From: Dehalococcoidia bacterium SM23_28_2
GTDB lineage: Bacteria; Chloroflexota; Dehalococcoidia; SM23-28-2
Direction of reading: 5' to 3'
Assembly (NCBI GenBank): GCA_001303545.1
Contig: LJUA01000014.1
Span: 1 to 19,653 of the forward strand
DNA length: 19,653 nt
Part shown: positions 6,564 through 13,199 of the stretch, in pieces
Layout of the letters: the number at the start of each line of letters is the position of its first letter
Position numbering within the stretch: position 1 is the first letter of the stretch
Notes under the pieces: model-generated
Seen by the model: the letters and a program-made list of their open reading frames with translations, nothing else
What the model was told of the DNA's origin: nothing
The model's database searches: none
Position numbers and translations under genes: made by a program

Positions 6564-6998
6564 TTGGCTAAGAAGGTTCGCGCCGTCCTCAAGATCCAGC
6601 TCGAGGCCGGTAAGGCCACCCCCGCCCCGCCGGTTGGCCCTGCCCTTGGCCAGCACGGGGCCAACATCATGGCCTTCTGCAAGGACTACAACGATCGTAC
6701 CGCCTCTCAGGCGGGAAGCATCGTCCCCGCGGAGATCACCATCTACGAGGACCGTTCGTTCACCTTCATTCTGAAGACTCCCCCTACCTCCGAGCTGATC
6801 AAGCAGGCGGTGGGGTTGGAAAAGGGAAGCCCTACTCAGAAGCGGGAGAAGGTAGGAGAGATCCCCCGCCAGAAGCTGCGGGAGATCGCCGAGATCAAGA
6901 TGAAGGACCTGAACGCCGCCGACATCGAGGCGGCCATGCGCATGGTGGAGGGGACCGCTCGCAGCATGGGCGTAGAGGTAGTGGAGACGGCAGGTTAG
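6564..6998 (+). CDS. rplK: Large ribosomal subunit protein uL11
   Basis: The protein has 144 residues, the expected length. The start codon is an uncommon TTG at 6564, supported by GAGAGG seven bases upstream inside the end of nusG and by the family's normal beginning, AKKVRAVLKIQLEAGKA. The conserved PAPPVGPALGQHG lies at about residues 20-32. The C-terminal rRNA-binding domain contains GSPTQKREKVGEI and IEAAMRMVEGTARSMGVEV. uL11 forms the GTPase-associated centre with 23S rRNA and bL12. It is followed by rplA after a two-base gap. Confidence 0.97.
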   Translation: MAKKVRAVLKIQLEAGKATPAPPVGPALGQHGANIMAFCKDYNDRTASQAGSIVPAEITIYEDRSFTFILKTPPTSELIKQAVGLEKGSPTQKREKVGEIPRQKLREIAEIKMKDLNAADIEAAMRMVEGTARSMGVEVVETAG

Positions 6999-7000
6999 CC

Positions 7001-7714
7001 ATGCCCAAGCACGGTAAGAACTATCAGCAGGCCCTGGCGAAGATTGACCGCAACCAGCGCTATCACCCCCAGGAGGCGGTGAAGCTGGCCAAGGAGAACG
7101 CCTTCGCCAAGTTCGATGAGACGGTCGAGCTCCATCTGCGCACCGCCCTCGATCCGCGCAACGCGGAACAGCAGTTGCGGGGGACGGTGGTTTTGCCCCA
7201 CGGCCTGGGCAAGAAGGTGCGGGTGGTGGTGTTCGCCGAGGGTGAAGGGGTCAAGGCGGCGGAGGAGGCCGGTGCCGATCACGTGGGCAGCGAAGACCTG
7301 GTCAAGAAGATCGAGGGCGGCTGGACCGACTTCGATGTAGCCCTGGCCACCAAGGAGGCGATGGGCAAGGTCACCCGCCTCGGCCGCATACTCGGCCCGC
7401 GAGGGCTCATGCCCAACCCTCGCTCGGGCACGGTGGTGGAGCCTGAGGACCTGGCCAAGGCCGTCCGCGACGCCAAGGCCGGTCGGGTCGAGTTTCGCCT
7501 CGACCGCACCGCCCTTGTGCACGTGTCTGTCGGCAAGGTGAGCCTGGACGAGGAGCAGCTTCTGGAGAACATGGCTACCCTCATGGAAGCCATCGTCAAG
7601 TCCAGGCCGTCAGGAGCTAAGGGCCAGTACATCAAGAGCGCGACCCTGACCACGACCATGGGCCCGGGGATAAAGCTGGATCTCCAGCCCACCCTGGCCC
7701 TGAGCACCAGTTAG
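7001..7714 (+). CDS. rplA: Large ribosomal subunit protein uL1
   Basis: The protein has 237 residues, typical for uL1, which forms the mobile L1 stalk and in many bacteria also represses its own operon by binding the mRNA. Hallmarks are FDETVELHLRTALDPRN near the N-terminus, LGRILGPRGLMPNPRSGTV in the middle domain, and GQYIKSATLTTTMGPGIKLD near the end. The ATG at 7001 is two bases after rplK and has only a weak Shine-Dalgarno (GGCAGG), which suggests coupling to rplK. A 189-base leader separates it from rplJ. Confidence 0.97.
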   Translation: MPKHGKNYQQALAKIDRNQRYHPQEAVKLAKENAFAKFDETVELHLRTALDPRNAEQQLRGTVVLPHGLGKKVRVVVFAEGEGVKAAEEAGADHVGSEDLVKKIEGGWTDFDVALATKEAMGKVTRLGRILGPRGLMPNPRSGTVVEPEDLAKAVRDAKAGRVEFRLDRTALVHVSVGKVSLDEEQLLENMATLMEAIVKSRPSGAKGQYIKSATLTTTMGPGIKLDLQPTLALSTS

Positions 7715-7718
7715 GGTT

Positions 7719-7724
7719 TATAAT
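7719..7724 (+). promoter_or_regulatory. Possible internal -10 element before rplJ
   Basis: A perfect TATAAT lies five bases after the rplA stop codon, just upstream of the L10 leader. No clear -35 is seen at 16-18 bases. In many bacteria rplJL have their own promoter here, so an internal start is plausible but unproven. Confidence 0.3.
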
Positions 7725-7740
7725 CGAATAGAGCAATAGG

Positions 7741-7804
7741 CCACAGACAGCGGGCGGGCCAACGGCCCTTAAACGTCTGAGACGATGCCCGCCGAGGCAA
7801 GCGG
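7741..7804 (+). ncRNA. Ribosomal L10 leader (autoregulatory mRNA structure)
   Basis: The segment has the sequence and pairing of the L10 leader. CAGACAGCGGGC at 7744-7755 and GCCCGCCGAGG at 7787-7797 enclose a stem (GCGGGC 7750-7755 with GCCCGC 7787-7792). Inside are two hairpins, GGGCC/GGCCC (7756-7768) and CGTC/GACG (7774-7784). This fold binds the L10-(L12)n complex and represses rplJL when the proteins are in excess. It lies in the right place, between rplA and rplJ. I recognise it by motif and pairing, not by a covariance search. Confidence 0.8.
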
Positions 7805-7845
7805 AGAGTATCGCAGTCCGAAACCGCGATACGATCCTTGAAAGG

Positions 7846-7880
7846 AAAGCCCTTGCCTTGCTGTGGCAAGGGCTTTAAAG
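7846..7880 (+). terminator. Attenuator-like hairpin upstream of rplJ
   Basis: A perfect 12-bp stem (AAAGCCCTTGCC 7846-7857, GGCAAGGGCTTT 7865-7876) closes a seven-base loop. The U-run is only three long and then purine-rich, so it would be a weak intrinsic terminator or a pause. A second hairpin GTATCGC/GCGATAC (7808-7832) precedes it. GGCAAG at 7796-7801, next to the L10-binding stem, is complementary to CTTGCC in the 5' arm and could form a competing pairing. This fits an attenuation switch controlled by L10. Confidence 0.55.
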
Positions 7881-7903
7881 TCTAGGTCTGTTAAGGAGCG
7901 ATC

Positions 7904-8461
7904 ATGCCCACGCCCAAGAAAGAGCAGATGGTCGAGGAGCTGCGAGATCGCATCGCCCGCAGCACCATCGCCGTGGGGGCTGACTATCGCGGCCTGACCG
8001 TGCCGGAGATGGATCAGCTACGGCGAAAGATGCGCAACGCTGGCGTTGAGTTCAGGGTGGTCAAGAACACCCTCACCCGCCTGGCCGCCGAGCGAGCGGA
8101 TAGGCCTATCCTCAATGAGCTCATCGATGGCCCAACTGCTCTCGCCTTCGGCTACGGTGATATCATGGAAGTCGTCCGTGCTTTCAACGAATACCTGCTG
8201 ACGGCGCCTGCCTCCTTCTCCGTCCGCGGCTTCTACCTCGAAGGGCAGGTCCTGCCCGCCCGTGAGCTGGCGGAGCTGGTAAAGCTGCCTCCTAAGGAGG
8301 TGCTCCTGGCTCGGGTGGCCGGCCAGCTGCAATCGCCCCTGGCAACGCTGGCAGGCCTGCTGGAGGCGCCTCTGAGCACCTTCCTGGGCCTGATGCAGGC
8401 AACCCAGCAGGAACTCGTGGGCCTGTTGGAGACGCGCGCCCGTCAGATGGAGGCGGCATAG
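7904..8461 (+). CDS. rplJ: Large ribosomal subunit protein uL10
   Basis: The protein has 185 residues, slightly longer than the usual 165-178. The ATG follows AAGGAG (7893-7898) by five bases. uL10 is the base of the L12 stalk: its N-terminal part binds 23S rRNA next to uL11 and its C-terminal helix carries the bL12 dimers. Visible landmarks are KEQMVEELRDRIARSTIAVGADYRGL (residues 6-31), VVKNTLTRLA (about 53-62) and GPTALAFGYGD. A long C-terminal helix (LATLAGLLEAPLSTFLGLMQ onward) is the L12-binding arm, and its length may allow more than two L12 dimers. It is probably self-regulated through the leader upstream. Confidence 0.96.
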   Translation: MPTPKKEQMVEELRDRIARSTIAVGADYRGLTVPEMDQLRRKMRNAGVEFRVVKNTLTRLAAERADRPILNELIDGPTALAFGYGDIMEVVRAFNEYLLTAPASFSVRGFYLEGQVLPARELAELVKLPPKEVLLARVAGQLQSPLATLAGLLEAPLSTFLGLMQATQQELVGLLETRARQMEAA

Positions 8462-8511
8462 CGCGTTTCTCAGGGCAATCATTCGTTAGATAATGGAGGG
8501 AGGAGAAGGAC

Positions 8512-8913
8512 ATGGCTGAGCGAGTAGACCAAGTGCTCGACCTCATCAAGGAGATGACCATCCTCGAGCTGCGCGACCTGAACCAGCGGCTCCAGGACGA
8601 GTTCGGGATCACCGCCGCTGCCCCCGTGGCCGCCGCAGCGCCGGCTGCTGCTGCCGGCGGTGGGGCTGCTCCCGCCGCCGAGGCGGAGGCGGCGGAGGAG
8701 AAGACCGAGTGGACGGTCACTCTCAAGGACTTTGGCGCCAACAAGATCAACGTCATCAAGGCCATCCGCGAGGTAACACCCCTCGGTCTCAAGGAGGCCA
8801 AGGAGCTGGTGGAGGGCGCCCCGGCTACCGTCAAGGAAGGCATACCCAAGAGCGAGGCCGAGGCCGTTGTGAAAAAGCTGGAGGAGGCGGGCGCTACCGT
8901 CGAAATGCTGTAG
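8512..8913 (+). CDS. rplL: Large ribosomal subunit protein bL12 (L7/L12)
   Basis: The protein has 133 residues (usual about 120-130). A very strong ribosome binding region, GGAGGGAGGAGAAGG, ends just before the ATG and fits the need to make several copies per ribosome. The N-terminal dimerisation helices (residues 1-34) contain EMTILELRDLNQRL. An unusually long Ala/Gly/Pro/Glu hinge (about 35-63) follows. The C-terminal factor-binding domain (65-133) carries KINVIKAIREVTPLGLKEAKELVE and ends ATVEML. bL12 recruits EF-Tu and EF-G to the ribosome. Contrary to the common order, rpoB does not follow; only a weak AGCCC/GGGCT hairpin (8923-8941) is seen downstream. Confidence 0.97.
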   Translation: MAERVDQVLDLIKEMTILELRDLNQRLQDEFGITAAAPVAAAAPAAAAGGGAAPAAEAEAAEEKTEWTVTLKDFGANKINVIKAIREVTPLGLKEAKELVEGAPATVKEGIPKSEAEAVVKKLEEAGATVEML

Positions 8914-8981
8914 AATAGATGAAGCCCGAGAGTTATGGGCTGGGAGTTCGTGATCGCTGATCTTTGAGTCATGACCCTATC

Positions 8982-9590
8982 ATGAGCTGCTACGCTTGCG
9001 ACAAAGAGGCTACCCGTCGCTGCCCGCGCTGTGGCAAGCCCTACTGCGAGGAGCACGGCGATGACCTGTGTGCTGCCTGCCAGGATCCGGCCAGCGCCAT
9101 CCCCTCGGGCGCCTTCTTCCGCGGCTCCCTGCTTGCCCTGCTGGTGGCCGCCATCTTCGCCCTCTGGCTCCTAATACAACCGCCGGGCCTGCCCGGCGGA
9201 GAGGCCGGCGAGGAGGCCGTCCTTCCCCTGCCGACGGTTACGCCTGAGCCATTGCTCGCCAGTCCCACGGCTACCGCTACCGCTTCCCCTACTCCCGAGG
9301 CCACGCCGACGCCAACGGCCAGTCCCGCTGCTGAGGCCACGCCGACGCCAGCGGCCAGTCCCGCTGCTGGGGCCACGCCGACGCCGACTCCCATCCCCAC
9401 ACCCACATCCCAACCGCCTCCGTTTATCGAATACGAGGTGCGGGCTGGCGACAATCTGAGCGCTATTGCCCAGAGCTTCGGCACCACCATCGATGAGATC
9501 GTGAGCATCAACGGCCTGGCGAGCCGGGACGTGATCATCTCCGTGGGCCAGACGCTTCTGGTGCCTAACCCGGCGGCCCAAGCGCCTTAG
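8982..9590 (+). CDS. Zinc-finger, transmembrane, LysM-domain protein
   Basis: The protein has 202 residues from ATG 8982; an in-frame TTG at 8964 would add six, and neither start has a clear ribosome binding site. Residues 1-35 hold four metal-ligand pairs, C3/C6, C14/C17, C22/H25 and C30/C33 (CYAC, CPRC, CEEH, CAAC), like a B-box or AN1-type cross-brace binding two zinc ions. One membrane helix follows (about 47-66, GSLLALLVAAIFALWLLI). Next is a Pro/Thr/Ala-rich linker (about 75-148) with a 12-residue repeat. The C-terminus is a LysM domain (YEVRAGDNLSAIAQSFGTT to VGQTLLVPN), which binds peptidoglycan or related glycans. The likely topology is zinc finger in the cytoplasm and LysM outside. 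It may link the cell wall to a cytoplasmic partner; this role is inferred. Confidence 0.85.
   Translation: MSCYACDKEATRRCPRCGKPYCEEHGDDLCAACQDPASAIPSGAFFRGSLLALLVAAIFALWLLIQPPGLPGGEAGEEAVLPLPTVTPEPLLASPTATATASPTPEATPTPTASPAAEATPTPAASPAAGATPTPTPIPTPTSQPPPFIEYEVRAGDNLSAIAQSFGTTIDEIVSINGLASRDVIISVGQTLLVPNPAAQAP
9297..9404 (+). repeat. 36-bp tandem repeat in the LysM protein linker
   Basis: Three copies start at 9297, 9333 and 9369 with a 36-base period (12 codons, encoding EATPTPTASPAA and variants). Only a few bases differ between the first two copies; the third diverges after GCCGACGCC. The period keeps the frame, so slippage would change the length of the extracellular linker without breaking the gene. 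Confidence 0.8.
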
Positions 9591-9604
9591 GGGCGGCGAA
9601 GGCC

Positions 9605-10321
9605 ATGAGCCCGCCTGAGGCGGTAGAGTATCGGCCGACTATCCGCGACCTGCCTGCCTCCGAGCGCCCCCGCGAGAGGCTGCGCGACCGAGGGGCCGCC
9701 GCCCTCAGCAGCGCCGAGCTGTTGGCCATTATCCTCCGCACCGGCACCTCCTCCGATAACGTCCTTGCCCTAGCCGGTCGTGCCCTGGCTCGCTTCGGCG
9801 GCCTGCCCGGGCTGGCCAGGGCCAGCTTCGGCGAGCTGTGCGCCGAGCGGGGCATGGGCGAGGCCAAGGCCGCTCAGGTGAAAGCCGCCCTTGAGCTTGG
9901 CCGCCGCCTGCTCTCCACCCAGCCCGAGGAGCGAGCGGTGGTGCACTCTCCCCAGGACGTGGCCAATCTGTTGATGGCCGAGATGGGGCTCCTCGATCAG
10001 GAGCACCTGCGAGTGCTCCTCCTGAACACCAAGAACCAGGTGCTGGCCATGCCCGAAGTATACAAAGGAAACGTCAACTCCACCCTGGTGCGCGTAGGAG
10101 AGCTCTTTCGAGAGGCCATCCGCGAGGGCTGCCCCGCTCTCATCGTCGTGCACAACCACCCCTCCGGCGACCCTACGCCCAGCGGCGACGACATAGAGAT
10201 GACCCGCCAGATGGCGGAGGCCGGCCAACTCCTGGGCATCGATGTCCTCGACCACGTTGTCATCGGCCGCCAGAGCTACGTCAGCCTGCGCGAGCGCGGC
10301 CTTGGCTTTCCCAAGGCCTGA
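9605..10321 (+). CDS. radC: RadC family JAB/MPN-domain protein (DNA repair family)
   Basis: The protein has 238 residues, normal for RadC. The N-terminal part is a helix-hairpin-helix-like region (RERLRDRGAAALSSAELLAIILRTGT, residues 23-48, and GLARASFGELCAERGMGEAKAAQ, about 69-91). The C-terminal JAB/JAMM metalloprotease-like fold (about 112-238) has the ligands H183-x-H185 and D196 in HNHPSGDPTPSGDD, and the conserved Glu in RVGELFREAI. The metal site is complete. Despite the name, a direct role in DNA repair is not well established for the family. It starts 14 bases after the LysM gene, in the same direction and probably the same transcript, and the amidohydrolase follows 19 bases later. 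Confidence 0.95.
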   Translation: MSPPEAVEYRPTIRDLPASERPRERLRDRGAAALSSAELLAIILRTGTSSDNVLALAGRALARFGGLPGLARASFGELCAERGMGEAKAAQVKAALELGRRLLSTQPEERAVVHSPQDVANLLMAEMGLLDQEHLRVLLLNTKNQVLAMPEVYKGNVNSTLVRVGELFREAIREGCPALIVVHNHPSGDPTPSGDDIEMTRQMAEAGQLLGIDVLDHVVIGRQSYVSLRERGLGFPKA

Positions 10322-10340
10322 GCCTGAATGGAGACCGCCT

Positions 10341-11249
10341 ATGCCTGACCACCCCATCATCGACGCCCACCTCCACACCTACCCTCGGCCGGAGATCGGC
10401 TGGCAGGCCCAGGGTGGAGTCGGCCGCAGCGGCCACGCCGGCACCGTCGAGGAGCTTCTCTCTCTCATGCGCGAGGGCAACATCGCCAAGGCGGTGATGG
10501 TGAACATGACCCCTTTGTTCGATATGCGACAGGTCGCTCTGGCCAAGCTCGCCCCCGACCTGCCGCCGCATCGGCGCACGGACGCCGAGGAGCAGATCCG
10601 CCTGGAGCTTGTCGGCCGTTTGCAGAGGCGCAACGCCTGGACCTGCGCCGTCGCCCGCGACAACCACGGCCTGGTGCCCTACATCAGCCTCGACCCCAGC
10701 ATGGACGGGGTCACCATCGTTCAGGAGGTCAAGGACCGGGTCAAGGAGGGGGCCAAGGGCATCAAGCTCCATCCGACCAGCCAGCGTTACTTCCCCAACG
10801 ACGGCCGCCTCTACCCCGCCTATCAGAAGATCGAGGAGCTGGGCCTGCCGATTATCACCCACTGTGGCAGCTTGCCCCAGGCCGAAGAGGAGTACTCCCG
10901 CCCTGCCAAGTTTGTCGATGTCCTGCGCAACTTCCCCGACCTCACCCTCGTCTTCGCCCACATGGCCCAAGGCTATCTGGAGGAGGCGATGGAGATCGTG
11001 GAGACCTACCCCAACGTCTATTTCGATACCAGCTTCGTCATCGAGGGGACGCTCCCCTCTCACCTGCTGTCGGACGAGGAGGCGGTGGCCATGATCCGCC
11101 GCGCTGGCTGTCAGCGTGTGCTCTTCGGCTCCGACTGGCCCTGGTCCCATACCATCAAGGACGCCCAGCGCATCGATGGCCTGCCCCTCACCGCCGAGGA
11201 GAAACGTCTCATTCTCTACGAGAACGCCCAGCGCGTGCTGGGCCTGTAG
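10341..11249 (+). CDS. Amidohydrolase family 2 (TIM-barrel metal-dependent hydrolase or decarboxylase)
   Basis: The protein has 302 residues from ATG 10341, with GGAG seven bases upstream; a longer frame reaching back into radC is not needed. The start PIIDAHLHTYPRP places the metal ligands H10 and H12. GAKGIKLHPTSQRYFPNDGRLYPAYQ, LPIITHCG, LTLVFAHMAQGY and RVLFGSDWPW are the following barrel motifs of the amidohydrolase-2 family, with the Asp of GSDWP as the catalytic residue. Members hydrolyse esters and lactones or decarboxylate aromatic acids; nothing here fixes the substrate. It ends 26 bases from the oppositely transcribed larC, with no obvious terminator between them. Confidence 0.88.
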   Translation: MPDHPIIDAHLHTYPRPEIGWQAQGGVGRSGHAGTVEELLSLMREGNIAKAVMVNMTPLFDMRQVALAKLAPDLPPHRRTDAEEQIRLELVGRLQRRNAWTCAVARDNHGLVPYISLDPSMDGVTIVQEVKDRVKEGAKGIKLHPTSQRYFPNDGRLYPAYQKIEELGLPIITHCGSLPQAEEEYSRPAKFVDVLRNFPDLTLVFAHMAQGYLEEAMEIVETYPNVYFDTSFVIEGTLPSHLLSDEEAVAMIRRAGCQRVLFGSDWPWSHTIKDAQRIDGLPLTAEEKRLILYENAQRVLGL

Positions 11250-11275
11250 GGGATTGAGCACCTGGGACGCGGTAG

Positions 11276-12457
11276 CTACCGCAGAAGCTCCTGCGCCTCC
11301 GCCTGGACGATGCGATAGACCTCCGCCAGTGGCCTGCTGCTGGCCTCTGCCAGTCGTCGACAGACCTCGTACTCGGGTGCCGCTTGCGGCCGCTCTCCAG
11401 GCAGGCGCTTCACCTTCACCACCGCCGGCCCCAGGCTGGACTCGAACTCCAGCACCTCCCGTTCCGCCTCCCGCCGCCGCACCTCTCGCAGGCGCACCCC
11501 CAGCGTGGACGTCTCCCGCAGGATCAGGGAGACGATGGCCTCTTCCGCTTCCAGCGGGCAGATAACGGATAGGGCCACTCCCGGCCGACTCTTCTTCATC
11601 TGGGCAGGCGTGAGCCAGACATCGGCGGCGCCGCTGGCGAACAGCCGCTCCTGCACGTAGCCCAGGATCTCCGGGCTCATATCGTCGATGTTGGTCTCCG
11701 CCAGGAGCATGAGCTGTCCACCCTCCTCCACGGTCGTGCCCAACCACAGCCGGAGCACGTTGGGCCAGCCGGCGGTGTCTCGACTGCCGGCGCCGTAGCC
11801 TACGCCATCCACCTTCATCGCCGGCCGCTGGAAGCGAGCGAGGGTGGTGATGATCGCAGCGCCGGTGGGCGTCAGGAGTTCTCGCTCTTCCCCGTCTTGG
11901 GGGCTGACCGTGGGGGCTCCCACCGAGGCCACAAGCTCCAGGGTGGCCGGCGCTGGCAATGGCAGGGCACCTCCGACGCTGTCTGTCCTGCCGCTGCCCA
12001 GGGCCAGAGGCGAGGCGAACAGCTCTTCCACCGCCAGCAGCCGCAGGCCGGCCACGGCCCCCATCACGTCCACAATAGCGTCCACTGCCCCGACCTCGTG
12101 GAGGTGGGCTTTCGCCAGAGGCAGGCCGTGTACCTTGGCCTCCGCCTCTGCCAGTCGGCGGAAGATGGCCGTCCCTTTCTCCTTGTCGGCGGAAGGAAGA
12201 CCGCTGGCCTCGATGATGCTCAGGATGTCGGCCAGCGTTCTCGGCGGCTGTCTCCTGGCCACCGTCACCTTCACCTGAGTGGCGGCCAGGCCCGCCCGCC
12301 GCACCCTGCGCGCGCTCAGCCGATAGCCTGTCAGCGGCAGCTTGGCCAGTTCCGCTTTCAGGCCGTCCAGGGGCAGGCCGGCGTCTACCAGGGCGCCCAG
12401 GATCATGTCGCCGCTGGCGCCGGAGAAACAGTCCAGATAGGCAACCTTAGTCATCAT
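11276..12457 (-). CDS. larC: LarC, nickel insertion protein for the nickel-pincer cofactor
   Basis: The protein has 393 residues (start at the first of two consecutive ATGs, 12457 or 12454). LarC is a CTP-dependent cyclometallase that inserts nickel into the pincer nucleotide used by lactate racemase and related enzymes. The family opening YLDCFSGASGDMILGALVDAG (residues 6-26) is followed by LHEVGAVDAIVDVMGAVAGL, EDGEERELLTPTGAAIITTL and ETNIDDMSPEILGYVQERLF. The gene is one uninterrupted frame, unlike the Lactobacillus plantarum gene, which needs a frameshift to join two parts. No strong Shine-Dalgarno is visible; the start is 33 bases after the lipoprotein stop, so read-through coupling is likely. 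It is the last gene of a larB-lipoprotein-larC operon. No larA or larE is in view. Confidence 0.93.
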   Translation of the reverse strand: MMTKVAYLDCFSGASGDMILGALVDAGLPLDGLKAELAKLPLTGYRLSARRVRRAGLAATQVKVTVARRQPPRTLADILSIIEASGLPSADKEKGTAIFRRLAEAEAKVHGLPLAKAHLHEVGAVDAIVDVMGAVAGLRLLAVEELFASPLALGSGRTDSVGGALPLPAPATLELVASVGAPTVSPQDGEERELLTPTGAAIITTLARFQRPAMKVDGVGYGAGSRDTAGWPNVLRLWLGTTVEEGGQLMLLAETNIDDMSPEILGYVQERLFASGAADVWLTPAQMKKSRPGVALSVICPLEAEEAIVSLILRETSTLGVRLREVRRREAEREVLEFESSLGPAVVKVKRLPGERPQAAPEYEVCRRLAEASSRPLAEVYRIVQAEAQELLR

Positions 12458-12490
12458 TCGATGGTTCAGGAGGGGACTTGAGGGCCTTCC

Positions 12491-13198
12491 TCAGGGGAAG
12501 GCGTCCTTCAAGTGCTGCGCCTGCGCCTCAGCGATCTGAACAATGAGGTCGCTGCTTGTTCTGCCCATGATCCAAGCGATCTGAAGGCTGCCGCGAGCCG
12601 GGCCCTGCCTGAAAATGACCATGTCGCTGGTGAGGGTCTCCTCCGGCGGCTCCTCTCCGGCCGCGGTCTTGGCCGTGATCCGCAGCCAGAGCATCTCATC
12701 CACCCAATCAGGGCTGGTCAGTTCGTCCACGTCAACCCCTTGCTCGGCACCGAGGACAGAAGCCCAATCGGTGACGCCAGCGGCCTCCACCGCGTCGTCA
12801 AACGAGTCGCTGGCACCATCCTCGCTGCTGTAGAGGCTGGCCGTGCTATTGACCAAGAGGAGGCCTATCTGTTCCATGATCTCCGGGCTGGATTGATAGG
12901 TGACATCGTAGCCCAGGATGCGTCCCCATTCCTCTAGCTGGGCTAACCGCTGCGCGCTGTCCTCGCTGCTGGCCGCCGACACGTCATTGGTCACGAAACG
13001 GTCATCTACCTTCATCACCCCCGTGGGCAGGTCATCCAGTTGGAGCACTAACTGCTGGAGCTGCGCTTCCACTTCGCTGGTCGCCGGAGTGGGCGTCACC
13101 TCGCCTTCGTCGTCACCGTTGCAGCCCACACCAACAACCAGGCCGAAGGCCGCTGCTAGTAGCAGGCCACTCATCGCCAGCCGAAGCCTTGTCACCAC
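12491..13198 (-). CDS. Putative lipoprotein of unknown function between larB and larC
   Basis: The protein has 235 residues from a GTG (13198 or 13195) placed one base after the larB stop, with AAGGGAGG inside the end of larB as ribosome binding site, so translation is coupled. The N-terminus MVTRLRLAMSGLLLAAAFG is a signal peptide ending in VVGVGC, a lipobox in which Gly rather than Leu occupies position -3. An acidic, Pro/Thr-containing linker follows (NGDDEGEVTPTPATSEVEAQ). The rest is a soluble domain rich in Asp, Glu and Ser with alternating strands (MVIFRQGPARGSLQIAWIMG) and a final helix. I recognise no known family. Its position suggests a link to nickel or to the Lar cofactor, but that is inference from neighbours only. 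Confidence 0.8.
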   Translation of the reverse strand: MVTRLRLAMSGLLLAAAFGLVVGVGCNGDDEGEVTPTPATSEVEAQLQQLVLQLDDLPTGVMKVDDRFVTNDVSAASSEDSAQRLAQLEEWGRILGYDVTYQSSPEIMEQIGLLLVNSTASLYSSEDGASDSFDDAVEAAGVTDWASVLGAEQGVDVDELTSPDWVDEMLWLRITAKTAAGEEPPEETLTSDMVIFRQGPARGSLQIAWIMGRTSSDLIVQIAEAQAQHLKDAFP

Positions 13199-13199
13199 A

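Noticed and set aside
8923..8941. Terminator after rplL
   Set aside because: The AGCCC/GGGCT stem has five base pairs, a nine-base loop and no U-run.
10281..11747. A 488-residue minus-strand open frame over the amidohydrolase and larC end
   Set aside because: It is a shadow in high-GC DNA; the amidohydrolase on plus and larC in another minus frame have complete family motifs.
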